From Glandiceps talaboti (lineage: Eukaryota > Hemichordata > Enteropneusta > Spengelidae): 64,000 nucleotides of DNA. The position numbers were made by a program, and so were the translations under genes. The stretch lies in NCBI RefSeq assembly GCF_964340395.1, contig NC_135563.1, positions 23,243,809-23,307,808 of the forward strand. The letters are read 5' to 3'. The notes beneath the pieces were generated by a model. It ran no database searches and was not told the origin of the DNA. It saw only the letters and a program-made list of their open reading frames with translations. The number at the start of each line of letters is the position of its first letter. Within the stretch, counting starts at the first letter, position 1. Below are positions 1 through 14,200 of the stretch, one piece after another.

Positions 1-3000
1 CTGAATGCAAAGCCAGGACTTGCTACAAACCTATGATAAGATGAGCCTACCTTTAATAGACATACGCAATGAATCAATTTCACTTCCTCTTTTTATGTCG
101 GTTTCATTCAAGTTTCTTTCTCTGAGTGACAATGAAAGCATTAATTTTAAGTACTATTTAGTAATTACAAAATCCTCTATGTAAACATTGTGTCCTCCAA
201 TCATAATAATAACAATATAAAATCATTTTAATATAAACTTGAACTACAAAAGATAGTTAACAGCTGTTGTATGTTAATGAAGGTCTTTTTAAATTTTAAA
301 TCAATAAGTATAATTATACTTTCAAATGATATTCAACATTATAATCTCAGATATGTATAAATTATCTTGATGTACATGAATATTAACTGCTATCTTAGTA
401 TTAATTGAACTTCCAGCAGATGTAATAATAATACATTTTGTAAGTCTGACTACCAAGTGTCAAAGCTATCATAAATATAGTTCAAAAGGTCACTGACCTC
501 TATACATTCATCACCTTTTACACAATACAATGTAGACACCATGTATCCTGCTTTGCATGTTATATTGTGGTATATACAATCCTGGGTTGCTGGTCTCTAT
601 GTGGTATCAAACTGTGTTTCAATTACTGCACCATTCAGGATAACATCAGTTATCCCTTGGGTTGGCTGGCACAGTATTTATACATGTATATCAATCTATT
701 CCCTGGATCATTTCATTCTGAAATTATCAGTGCTATCAATCAATGTACCTACCCATAATACTAACATTTCTCATACCAACACATTTGATTTTCAATTGTT
801 ACTCTGTATTTGGTCTCAGAAATTCACACTGTGCTAATTATAAAAAAGAAGAAGACTTTAAACAGTTTTAATATGATGGTATTTATTATGTGTTGATAAA
901 AGGATGGGTTTTCTTACAACAGAACATAATGATAGATATTGTACTATTCACAAAAATAAATTACTTGGTTGCTAAGTAGAAGTTGTTCATTTGGCTGATT
1001 TAATCTAGCCTCCAATGACAATGTATACATAGATATTGATAGATTACTAGTTGTATTGGTTTCAAAGTTAGTCTCCAAGTTTACTTTACTTGTGGAAGAG
1101 TAAAGTACTATTAAGTAATATAATATTTTATATTTTTTCCCATGTCATACGTACACAATTAAATTATAGTTATTATAATCAAAATTTTGGAATGTTTCAA
1201 TGTGTCAATTTTTATTATGAAAATAATTGACAAATATTGAAATCAGTCTGATTGATCTGTTTATTAAATATGATAATTTTTGTTTTTCTTAATGATTTAT
1301 TGGATGGTGATTATATTAGCTGATGACATATACAATGTAATTGAAGTAACCATGGTGATGAAATGTTTTTCTACCCAACACACATGTATTTCATACCATC
1401 AAGACTATATTTCATAATGATATCTATAATATGATTCCTTTTAATTTAAAGGAAAATTTTAATATTAATTGATATATAAAAGATAACTTTTATGATTTAA
1501 GTTTGAATTGAAGCTGATTTTTAACGAAATTTTGTTCCTCCAAATTTTGCATGAGAAGAGCTAAGGAAGTGGTCTTTTTAAAAATGATTACAACATTTTG
1601 AAATTATTTGAAAGAGAAGAATTTTCCCTATGATTTAAGTGTAAAATGAAGTTATGTATCAAAAATTTACTGAGAGGTGAAGATAGCGTGACAAAAAATT
1701 GGCGGGAAAGAAGTATGGACTAGAGCAATATGTGTAAGAATGGTTGCCTGTAATCATGGAATTCTGGATACACTTTACATGCTCTGGGTCATGATCATAC
1801 TAATCTAAAAAAAAAGCCCTGTGGTCCTTTGTCTGTTTTATTGATTGTTATGGATCAAAATCAGGTGTGCAATGATGTGAAAAATTGGTAGGAAATCATA
1901 ATGGATCATTCAAAGTCAGATTTATTGGTTGCACTAAAACAGATGTATGATGTGTTTAAAAGTATGTTGACCCCAATATTTGTAATTTGTGTAAATGGAT
2001 GAGTAGGCTTACTATTAATAACTAAAATGACAATTATGTAGAAAGTGATCATTTATTATTAATGTAATTTCATTATTTTTTAAAGGAAATTCATAGTTTT
2101 TTCATTTGTGGAAATTCTGAAGAAGTAAATCAAATGTAATGTCAGTGAACTGTGTTGTGTATTCCACTGAACTATTTGTATGATTTCTGCAACAAATGAA
2201 AGGGTGTGTTCTTAAATGTAAGAAGAATTAAAGGCAGAGTAAACAAAAAGTAAAAAATTGTGTAGTTTCTCTTACCTAATGTCGATTTCCTCTGCTAACT
2301 GCAAAAATGGCATGAATATTTGAATAAAATAACACAAGATGCTGTGACTCCAAAAAAATACAAATTTCAATCAGTACTTTAAAGTCTTTTGTAATCATAA
2401 CCACAAAATTTACTTTGCTTGTCCTTAAAGTACTGTTCATAATGGACTCTGGGATGTGTTTGTCCGTACATAATATTCATGAATGAAATGTGGTAGTGTT
2501 AGGTTTATTTGTACATGAATACTTGGATACTTGATCAATAACACTCTGGTACATAAACATTGTATTTATGGATGGTTTACTGACAGTTATACATAAGATA
2601 GCTATCTGTAAAATGTCTTCTGAAAGACATATTTCAAATTGTTCATGTCACCCAGGTTCTGTGTAAATAGTAAATAGAATGAGTATAGAGATCACAAACA
2701 AAAGGATTCCCCAAATATACCACATACATGTATGAATTATCGAATAAAATTATATGCACTGACGTGTTTGAATAAACCATTTCTCTATTGTTCTGCTAGC
2801 ACTAGCTTAAATTGCCAGAGGTAATTATTAAAATGTGAGAACAAAGACATCTGTGCCATCAATAAACTTGTCATTAATATGTAAGAATTCAATACTCTCA
2901 TATTGTATGTCAGTAACTGAGTGTTTTTTATGTTGTGTGTGTGCGACAGTCAAATCTGATATTTTGTACTTACCTATGTGAAACCAATGGGGTACCTTGT

Positions 3001-3441
3001 CTTGTATCAACCTTCTGTGGGAAGGCTGTATCAACATTTTTTTGTAGTATTTTCAAACCCAAGTAATTAGGTGAACATTACCACAATTCCTTGGATGTTG
3101 GACTATGTTACTCTGTAATATTGGTGGGGAACCCTTTACTTAAAATGCCTAAAAAACTGCTATTTTTACAGACTTATTGGTATATGTAGTGATCAAAACA
3201 CAAGTGATAATACATGTATAGCATACATTGTATGTTTGGAACTCTTACTAGTATTAGTAATTCGACCCCCTCCTTCCTCCCCCAACCCCCACCCCCTAGA
3301 GATTTTGAATCCAGTCAGTTGTTTGCAAGCCGAGAACGTAGAGACCCATTCTTATGAAGAACATCACATTATCTAGATAGATTTTGTGTGTTTTCTAGTT
3401 AGACTTAAAACATTTATCGTTTGGTGTCTTGTATCTTGCAG
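1..3441. other. Adducin upstream region or 5' intron
   Basis: AT-rich sequence with no recognisable coding exon on either strand. Since the first coding exon opens with a splice acceptor, part of this is probably the 5' intron of adducin. The untranslated first exon and the promoter were not found. A C-rich patch lies near 3265-3298. Confidence 0.5.
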
Positions 3442-6400
3442 GGCTGCCGTAAGTCTCCAAAATGGCAGATTTACCAAATGATGTAGACGCCACAATGAAC
3501 GACAACAAAGACCGTGATGCCAGGGAGAAGTATATCGACACTGTGGATAGAGAGGACCCAGAGTACCAGCGGGAACTTATTAGACCAGCAGTTATCAAAG
3601 AAGACATGAAGGAAATGGAGAGGAGGAAACGGGTTTCACTCATCCTCAATAGCCAAGCTTTTAGAGAAGAATTAGAACAAATTGTAGAAAGTCAGATCAA
3701 GGTATGTTATGTCACTCTATCATAGTCATGTTGAACATAATGTAGCATATTGTAGCAGTCATGTTGAACATAATGTTGCATACTGTAGCAGTCATGTTGA
3801 ACATGATGTACATGTAGTACACTATCAGTCATGTTGAACATAATGTAGTACACTATCAGTCATGTTGAACATAATGAACATAATGTAGCATACTGTATCA
3901 GTCATGTTGAACATGATGTAGTACGCTATCAGTCATGTAGACCATAATGTAGCATACTGTATCATGTTGAACATTATGTACAAATGAAGTACACTATCAT
4001 AGTCATGTTAAACATAATGAAACAACATATACTACATACTGCATAATAGTCCATTCACACATGTTCTGTATCACAGTAGTAAGTGTGTCATAATTATGTT
4101 ATACATAGCGTACTGTATGAGTTGTGTCGTACAGTGCTAGCGCACCATGTCAGTCATGTGATACAATATAGCATACAGCATCATTATTATGTCAAACAGT
4201 ATGCTACATTCTGTGTAGGATGCTACATTGTAGCATAATCATGTCACACATAACTTTTCTTTCATATGTCATCATCAAATGTTTTAACTGTAGTTTTGTG
4301 TATTGTGAAACTACAACTAAACCGAGATGTCTATTTTTAGCGATAATAGTAGTATAATGCCAGGAAGTGATACTCTGATACTACAATATGTAAATCTTAC
4401 TAACCCTCCTAGAGGACATTCAGATTTAGAAACATATCGGAAGTATCAGGTTTCTCCCACTCTGGAAAACAAATATACAGAGTATTTGTTTTGTTCTTAG
4501 CTCTACAATGATACAGCAAATGTTTAACTTTTTTGTACCGTCATTGGAAAAACTGTTAGAAGTCTTGCACCATACTTATTCCTCTTGAGAGGTTTAACAT
4601 TGTGAGGGATAGTTATAATGTTATTGAGTACGAATATAGCTGGAATGTGTAATCAGTACTAACCTGTTACACAGTTAAATATACATGTATAGGCACTGGT
4701 ACTAAAATGTGCTGTTTGAAATTATACAAAAATGTTATTATATCAAAAGAAAAAAAAATTCTCTTATGTTTTATTAGAATTTCACTGTCAAAGGAGATGA
4801 TAAAAGATCATGAGGTTACAAAATATTCCTGTTATAGTATGTTTGGTTGATTTCTTCTATGTAGCATACTTTCTACAAAATGGTTCTGAAAGTGAAATCT
4901 TAAACCACTGTAAATGTGTTGATGTCAATAAACGCTTTCCTAAAATCACACAGGGTAGGTCTTCCAGGGGTCAATAAACGCTTTCCTAAAATCACACAGG
5001 GTAGGTCTTCCAGGGGTCAATAAAGGCTTTCCTAAATCATGAAGGGTAGGTAGATCTTCCAGGCGTCAATAAATGTTTTCCCAAATCAGGAAGGGTAGGT
5101 AGATCTTCCAGGGGTCAATAAATGTTTTCCCAAATCATGAAGGGTAGGTCTTCCAGGGGTCAATAAATGCTTTCCTAAATCAGGAAGGGAAGGTCTACAA
5201 AGGGTAGCTACATGTACTGTATAGGGTCATGTGCAGATAGTGTAGGTCTACAAAGGGTAGCTACATGTACTGTATAGGGTCATGTGCAGATAGTGTAGGT
5301 CTACAAAGGGTAGCTACATGTACTGTATAGGGTCATGTTCAGATAGTGTAGGTCTACAAAGGGTAGCTACATGTACTGTATAGGGTCATGTTCAGATAGT
5401 GTAGGTCTACAAAGGGTAGCTACATGTACTGTATAGGGTCATGTTCAGATAGTGTAGGTCTACAAAGGGTAGCTACATGTACTGTATAGGGTCATGTGCA
5501 GATAGTGTAGGTCTACAAAGGGTAGCTACATGTACTGTATAGGGTCATGTGCAGATAGTGTAGGTCTACAAAGGGTAGCTACATGTACTGTATAGGGTCA
5601 TGTTCAGATAGTGCTGATCTGACACGGCCATTGAAACTAAACACAATGTAGGCCACAACGTTTCCTGTCCTGTTGATAAGTCTTTCACAGGGCTACATTA
5701 GTTAGTTAGTCTCGTGACTATGATGGTTTTATTTGTGGTTATGTATATCTCTTGTAACAGCAGCCAGCCTTTACTAATGCAATGGCGTGAATTTATACTT
5801 CCACAACCCATGGTCCAAGCTGTGGATATGGAGACAGGCTACCACCTAAATTAAATTATGTTAATTTCCTATAATTTTTTATGAAATATATCAGTTTCTC
5901 ATCGTAAGTTTATTTGAATAATTTCAATTAACATATAATTTATATTTTCAATGTTATAGTGTATATGATTTATGCCTATTTTTTGTTCATTATTTTAATA
6001 CCCATGCTTTGCTTTGCTAATGCTTGGAACAGGAGTCTTTGGTAAATTTAAGTGTTTATGATGTAATATTAAATCTGTATATTGCATGCATAATAAAGTA
6101 AAGGGTCAATTTGTGTCAGAATTATGGTAATTTGTATTTGGTTCTATGGGTGTTATCAACTCTAAATATTATATTAGTATTATCAGTAATATTGCCTGGC
6201 CAATACAGCTGGTGACTTGCACCAATATAATGTGGTGTTCAGTATAAGTCAACCTAGAAATGTATGCATGATATGATTATGTGGTCCTTCCCTTGAGCTA
6301 CCCTGTGAGTGCCTTTGATGGGAATGTTGTTGTTTGACAGAGGGAGGGGGGGGGGGGATATGCCTGGTGTCATTTCCCCCATGTTAAAACTTACAAAACA

Positions 6401-9400
6401 ATGTTATCATGATCAAAGTACTGTATCTAAAATGTATGTTATAGGATGCAAGGTCAGTCTTAAAATCCTCCAAATCCTGGAATTTCCTGTTGTCCTGGTT
6501 ACTGTCTTTTCTGAAAATATAAAGAAAACCAAGTAATTCTCTAGTTTTCCAAAACCCAAACATTGGCTTTCGATGATTATACACATAATGTATTTATTGA
6601 AAGAAGTGGGAAATTCCTGAAGGCATCATAATTTAGTACCTAGACTCTTATCTTTGGGAATATGCATAATTTACTATGTAATGTGAAATGCGAGACCCAT
6701 CAAAGGCATCCACTCTAATATTTCACTTTTTAGTAAATCGGTGACATATCTCAGATAATATTACCTCGTATTCTTCTTGCATTGCCTCTCTTTTTCCTTT
6801 TCCAAAATATCGAATCATATGACTCACCAACTTGTTCATCTAATGAGTCATATATCGAAATGTCAGTGAGCTACTCATCGCTGTCGACAAATGAATTTAT
6901 TTTGGTAGACGTAACTATTGTATGTACATCATGTTGAGTTTGTGTAATGAGTGCTTTTTGCATAGATGTATTTCAATTAAACTCATTCTTTCATATTTTT
7001 TAAAAGATCAAAGTGGAACATGATATACCACTTCATAGTTTGAAATATTTACTCTTTTCCTGATACATAACTTAAGGAAATAAGAAATACTTAGGCTAAA
7101 TTACAGTTTCAGTTTCCTGTTTCACTTGTAACTGTGATATTGATATTGTGGAGATGGAAACCTGCCAACGACAGAAATGTAGGGAAATTAAGATTGACAC
7201 GAGTAATATTTTAGTAAAATTTCATTCTTCAATCATGCCAATATTTTTTTCAAGACATTTTTTATCAGTTGTAAATTTTTTTTTATAAAATTGCATACTT
7301 TGAAAGAAAACAAATATTCAAATGTTTTAAATTGTATATAAGAATTGTTATGCCGTAGTCACGCCAATAGATTGTTTTGGAAGATATGTCATTCTCTGCC
7401 AAAAAAGAGAAAAGTTTGAAATATCAAATTCTGACAGGAGTGAGTATTCAAAATTTGAAGTGAAATGTAAGAGCTGTTAAATATAGACATGTTGATATGT
7501 TTTTTCCAGGGCATATATCATTAGCTGTGAAAATAAACATATTAAATTTTAAAGTATGAATGATTTTTTTCGGTGTTCTATTAGTACTGCCTATTTGTTA
7601 TGAAGACTGACATGATGTTATTGATTTACTGCATGTCACCTACTGCATGATATAAATACAATGATATGTCATAAATACTAAATATGGCAATGCAAGATGA
7701 ATATGTTGTTTCTTGTCTACCTTTCAAATTATAATGTTATGTCATCATTAGTCTTGTTCCTGATGACCGTGTTCTGATTTTACATTACGCTATCTTCACA
7801 CATTACGTACTGAGTGAAGATAACGTAGTGTAAAATCAGAACATGGTCACCAGGAACTAGACTATGTCATTGTATGTTGTAGTAAAACACACAAACCACT
7901 TCTTTGTGAAGTCCTTGAAATTGTGTGTCATCTAATATTCATCTTTTGTTCAGGTTATGTCGTATGTTGGATATTTGGGTGCTGATGAATCTCTAGAGGG
8001 TGTCCTGTCTTTGGTTATATCCTATTAAAGTCTTCAGTATTGTATTTTGGTCTTTCGTTTACATTGTAATACTATTTTTTTTACTATTGTAATGATATCA
8101 CTCACTGCTGCTTCATTCCAGTCCGACTTTACTTGAAGTACAGTATATCAAGCTATCTAGCTAAGATTACTAGTGTTATCATACTGTAATGCCAGCTGTT
8201 ATATGTTCACCAAGTGAACCCCGTACTTATATTCAATCCCTAAAAATGTTGAGAAAAAACCAATGCTAGCATGTCTATGGACATTACAGGTAAGTTATCA
8301 GAAAGTTGAATTAGACAGTCTATGGTGACTGCCATAATGTCCATTGACAGCTAATGTCATGCCAAAACTGGAAGTAAAAATCATTAGATCTAGTCAACAG
8401 CAAGTTTTTGTGACTCCTTGATCACTTCTATGGAAGTGGTTATGCTGGAATGGAAGCCTGTGTCAAAGTTTCTACTATTGTCAAAAAACATGGAAATAAT
8501 TTTATCTTATGTTATATTTGTTTCAACAGAGTGGACCCCACCCAGCTAGCTTGATAGCCTTGCAGCAGATCTCAGAACTTTTGTTACCACACTCAAGGTT
8601 TAACCAAGTCACTGGTCAAGCTCCAACTTTAGGTAAAGGTAAGGGTTCCTTATTAGAGAAACAATTTTCTCAATAAGGAGCTAAGTTATTTTTATTAACT
8701 TTTTAACTTTTTGAGGTACAATTCTTTGATTTACATTTGCACCAATATATCACTTTGTCAACCAGAAATTACATAGGGAAAGAGTGAAGTGGTTCTGGAT
8801 ACAGATATAATGATAAATCTGTTGAGAAAAAGTCAAGAAATAGCCTTATGATGCATTCTGTCTAAATGCAGTACAACAAACAAGAAATGAAAAGTTGACC
8901 AGTAATCTATCAACACCTGCTCCCCTTTATTTCCTCACTTCCTCAGCTCACTCATAAATATTGTTGACACGAATAAAATACTTTCAAATGTATTACAGTG
9001 TATGCAGAGAAACTAAGATAATGAAGTAGAAATGTTATCAGTCATCTGATTTAGCTTGCATTACTTACTGATACTGTAAAATGGAAGAGCTTTAAAAACT
9101 GGAGAAATGCAATTTAATAATTGTCACTATGCATAGGTATGCGCTGTCCACATGTTTGTCATTTTCAGTATCTTGATCATCTTGAACTTTGCAATTGAGA
9201 AAAGAAGAAAAGAGACCCTACACAATTAACCCTTTCAGGACTAGAAACTTTCACGCCAAAATTTTTGAACAAAAATTCTTGTTTCTCTGTAATTTTTGGA
9301 AAAAGATCAACTTTATTTTAGATCAGAATTCAAGAAATATTACTTCCCAATGAAGTAATATTCTTAAATTTTAGAAAATGTTCTTACAATCAAGTTTCTA

Positions 9401-10451
9401 TTTATTCCAACGTCATCTCTAGGAATGAAAGGGTTAAAACATATAGCTTCATTAGATTGATATGATTTGTAGTGTAATAAATTGTGTATGTTGTATGGTG
9501 CTACAGGTGCTTCGGCTGTTATGCCAGTAGCAGATATCCGTGGGTTAGATTCACAGAGTTACAGCAAAGGTGAGAAGATACTCCGCTGTAAGTTAGCATC
9601 ACTTTATAGAGTAATGGACCTTCATGGCTGGACTCATTCCATCTATAATCATGTTTCCGTAAGTATACATTGTATTTCCTCTTTTGTATGTTCATAGGAA
9701 GTACATTATCTCTTGTGTTTGGGTTATTTACTCCTGCTCCCTCTATAGAATATACCATCCAATTGAACTGCGCCCTCTAGTGGTGAAGTGGAGTAGCTGA
9801 TAGATATGTGATTTACATGTGCTAATAGTATTGATATAATATTGGTAAAGGTCGCCAAGGTACATTGAACATATTTTCATTCTGACATTCTTTTTCGTTA
9901 TTACACAGATGAGAGTCTCACATGAAGATGACTATTTCCTTGTCAATCCATATGGATTATTGTACCATGAAATAACAGCATCAAGCCTGATCAAAGTTGA
10001 CATGCAAGGCAATGTTGTAGATGGCGGAACAACCAACTACCCACCAAACAAGCATGGTTGGTCTTTACATGCAGCTATTCTCTCATCCAGACCTGATATC
10101 AAGTGTATTATTGAACTTCACACAACGTCAGCCACTGCTGTAAGTATTACTACGGAAAATGTACTATCCACAAACTAAAATAGAAAGATGTGAACTAAAA
10201 GTTAGGTCACGAGTATTTTCCGGCTGAATGAAGAAAAATATTGGCCAATAACATAATTATACTAGCGCCAGTAATATCAAAGAAAAATTGGGGAAAGTAA
10301 TGGCAATTTTGAATGTTTTAACTCATATTTCGACCACAGCAGAACCAATGATGTAGACATGCATTGTTGTGACGTAGAATGACCAGAGTATATATTCCAT
10401 ATTTTTTGTTCAACTTGGCTCATGCATGGTATACAGACTATTTAGTGTATG

Positions 10452-10492
<41 letters not shown>

Positions 10493-11013
10493 TACAGATA
10501 TCTTGTATGAAGTGTGGTCTAATGAGATGCTGTGATGAAGCCTGTGTCCTTGGTGATATTTCTTACCATGATTATACCGGTATGATTGTTGACAAAAATG
10601 ACAGAGACTCCATCACTAGAGCTCTAGGACCCAACAACAAGGTAAGCAATACCCTGTGTCTTATCATACACATATGTACTTTAATGGTATATGTCAAGAA
10701 AGGTATGTGGCAACCACTCTGAACCTGTCATCTTTATACATAGTTATACCATAAGTAACCATATCATAGTTACCATAGACCTCACTTCTGTTCGCGCTAC
10801 ACCCATAAATCACAGCTACCTGCTTCAAGAAAATATGATTATTCATCCAAGTGTTCAACTATACAGAATCAAGTGACCTTACTTAGTATGGTACCAGCAC
10901 TGTATGGCCATATTCTTGTTAAATAAACTTCTTGTACCAGTGCTGTATAAATTGTTTGTTTCTTTGATTGGTTGACTGATTGATTGATTGATTGATTGTT
11001 TGTTGATTGATTG

Positions 11014-11074
<61 letters not shown>

Positions 11075-11124
11075 CCGATTCATTGATTGATTGATTGTTT
11101 GTTTGTTTGTTTGTTTGTTGATTG

Positions 11125-11157
<33 letters not shown>

Positions 11158-11254
11158 CCGATTCATTGATTGATTGATTGTTTGTTTGTTTGTTGGTTGA
11201 TTGTTTGTTGGTTGATTGATTGATTGATTGATTGATTGTTTGTTTGCTTGTTTG

Positions 11255-11296
<42 letters not shown>

Positions 11297-14200
11297 TCAT
11301 AGATGACTGACTGATTGACAAATACACTAGGAAGGTATCCATACTGACTTTTATGTACATGTTATTTTCAGATCTTAGTGCAACGTAACCATGGCATTCT
11401 TGTCTGTGGGGAGACCATAGAGGAAGCCTATTACTTGGCATTGAATGCAATGACTGCCTGTGAAACACAGGTAAGTACATTTCAAAAAAGAAATTCGTTA
11501 TCATAATTTATCCATAATTATTGCAAAACAGTGATGATTCAGATACTGGACAGTGCTACATATACATGATAAGTGTGTAAAAGCTACAAAGAGTTGGTCC
11601 TAAACAAATATACTTGCCAAAGAAACTTTCTTGAAATTTGTTGAAGCTATTTTGCACACTAGCCTTTTAAGTTATCTCTAAAACAATGTTCTTGAGATTT
11701 AGACAAAAGGTGATTACTGGAAATGTCAAGCAGGCAATCAACAAATATTGACCAGAGTATATACAGTGACTTATTCCAATGCCAATCTTATGTGTGTTTA
11801 TTGAGTTTTAGTTTGTTGTTTGTAAATATGGCATAAATTGAATGACTTAGTTATTGTGTTCACATCTCCAGATCAAACTAATGAACTGCATAAGTGCAGA
11901 CAACATGATCCTAGTAGATGAAGATATGGGTAAGAAGGCCAAAGAGATTGCCAGCAAGGGTCTTCCCAAAACTGATGAGAAACGTAAATGGAGGATTGGT
12001 GAACTTGAATTTGAGGCCATGATGAGATCTCTGGATAACATGGTGAGTGATTGACGGGCAGTAAGGGGAAATTATATGATTTGATTGACTGTAAATTAGA
12101 CTTATAAGTGAGGGACAAGGAGGTAATCACCACTTGTTACAATGTATCCTAATGAACCAAAGTAGTAGTTTTATTCGATAAAAATTGTATTCATTGCTAT
12201 GGCAACAATAGACTGAGAGGATTGTATTTGTTGCTATGGCAACAATAGAGTGAGTTGATTGTATTTGTTGCTATGGTGACATACTGTAGCTATTGGTCAT
12301 AATTCCTTTCACTTTAAATGTCTAAATTTAAAATCTTTTAAGACTTTGACTTTTTAGACATGAGGTGAGAGAATTATAGACAGTACTGAAGATGAAATAA
12401 TGCTACCAATCATCAAACACATGTTATGTTAATCTTGTATAGAGTATACTGTCTTTCATAAAATTGTCAGTTTTTCTCTGTATGCCCTCTTCATCATACA
12501 CCTATCCCAATGAGATGGTTAACTAACATGACAACTCAATATGTGTATCACAGGGCCACAGGACGGGCTACATCTACCACCAACCGCTGATGAAACAAGA
12601 AGAAAAGAAAAAGTATAGCGATGTGATGACACCACCAGCATCCACTTCCTTCACATATGTACATGAAGGTGACGTAGAAAAGAGTAAATATGAATCTCCC
12701 ATGAGGATGGCACAAAGAAAAGCTGCCGGAGATAAGACCAAATGGCTGACCACACCTAATTCATACACTAAGGTGGAAGTTACTATCCAAGAAGGAGAAG
12801 GCAGTCCAAAAACCAAGACTAAGGTCAGTTTCAGACAAGGAATCATTCAGTTCTACTCTCTTTATATAACAACATTGATTCACAACATCAACATCTGTTA
12901 CAACATGTTTCAGAAAACACTATTTTGGTCTGAGCACAAACCTCATTCTAAAGTAATGAGAATATAGTGACCTTCTACTGATGAATGGTTGTCTTATTTT
13001 GTGACTAAAATAGTTGAATGCCCATGTGTTCCACATGACAACAAAACTCTGAATAATAGCCTTACTTTTAATGACCAGAAGAACATCCAAAAACAAAATG
13101 GCAACTAGTAATGAGATAACCAGAATTATCTTCATGTGGGTCAAATCACAACATAATTTATCACGAGTAACAAAGTAACTGTAAATCTTTCAATGTGCAA
13201 GGACAGATTAAGTTTCTAATGCAATCTTTGACTTGTTTGTTAACGGAAATACATGTAAGTGATAACCCTTTAAGCTTTGTCATGGTTCAGTGATAAACTG
13301 GTTACTTTGGTCTTCAACACTACTCCAAAACAGGCAGTATTACAGTAGTAGTAAGGAAGCTACAAGTACTCATTTTATCCAAGCACTGTAAATGACTGGA
13401 ACAATCTCACAAATAACATTGTCTGTACTCCATCTATTGGAATATTCAAAGAAGAAGTGTCAAAACAAGTCAACAATCTTCACCCTTACTAGTGAGTGGT
13501 GCTCACATGATACATGTACAACTTAGTGTGGAATATTCAAAGAACCGTTAAAACAAAGCAAGTCTTCATCCTTACTAGTGCTGCTCACATGTACATGTAC
13601 ACGCACAACCACAACTTGGGATGATACTTATTAGTGTTAGTCAGTTTACAGAAAGCTGTAAATGGGTGGATTGTTTTCAAGATGGTGTTACTAACACACC
13701 AGTTTTCAAGATAGCGTTACTCACAGACCAGTTTTCAAGTTGGTGTTACTTACACACACCAGTTTTCACGATGGTGTTACTAACACACTAGTTTTCAAGA
13801 TGGGGTTACTCACACACCAGTTTTCAAGATGGTGTTACTAACACACAAGTTTTCATTTTCATTTTCATTTTCAGTGGGTAACTGAAGAAGATACTACTAC
13901 AGGTGGAGTCATTAAGATTGGTCCACAGCAGTTTACTAACCCAGGGGAGGATCCTAAAGAATTCAAGAAGAGGCAGAAAGAGGTAACATTGTGTCTTTAT
14001 ACTTAGACATACATCACTTCTGAAATGATATCATCTACACACATATATTAGTGTCATATTCATCTGTATACATGGTGATGCATCTCAGTTGATTTCAGTT
14101 TTCTGTGTAAAGTGCATCATGTAAAATAAATATCACCAAAATTAATACCAACAACTTGAACTTGATGTTGACAGATTAAACAGGATCGTCGTGATGACAA

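Larger units (their letters stand above)
3702..8529 (+). other. Adducin intron 1
   Basis: 4.8-kb intron without recognisable exons. It contains three minisatellites (3726-4010, 4924-5190, 5191-5614), a poly-G run (about 6348-6358) and a 116-bp near-perfect hairpin (7749-7864). Confidence 0.75.

Noticed and set aside
10498-10641. Bacterial-style class II aldolase gene or operon
   Set aside because: The aldolase-like sequence is split by GT-AG introns and fused to adducin neck and tail, so it is adducin.
11163-11504. Minus-strand frame rich in Ser-Ile-Asn-Gln
   Set aside because: Translation of a TTGA microsatellite and the antisense of adducin exon 6.
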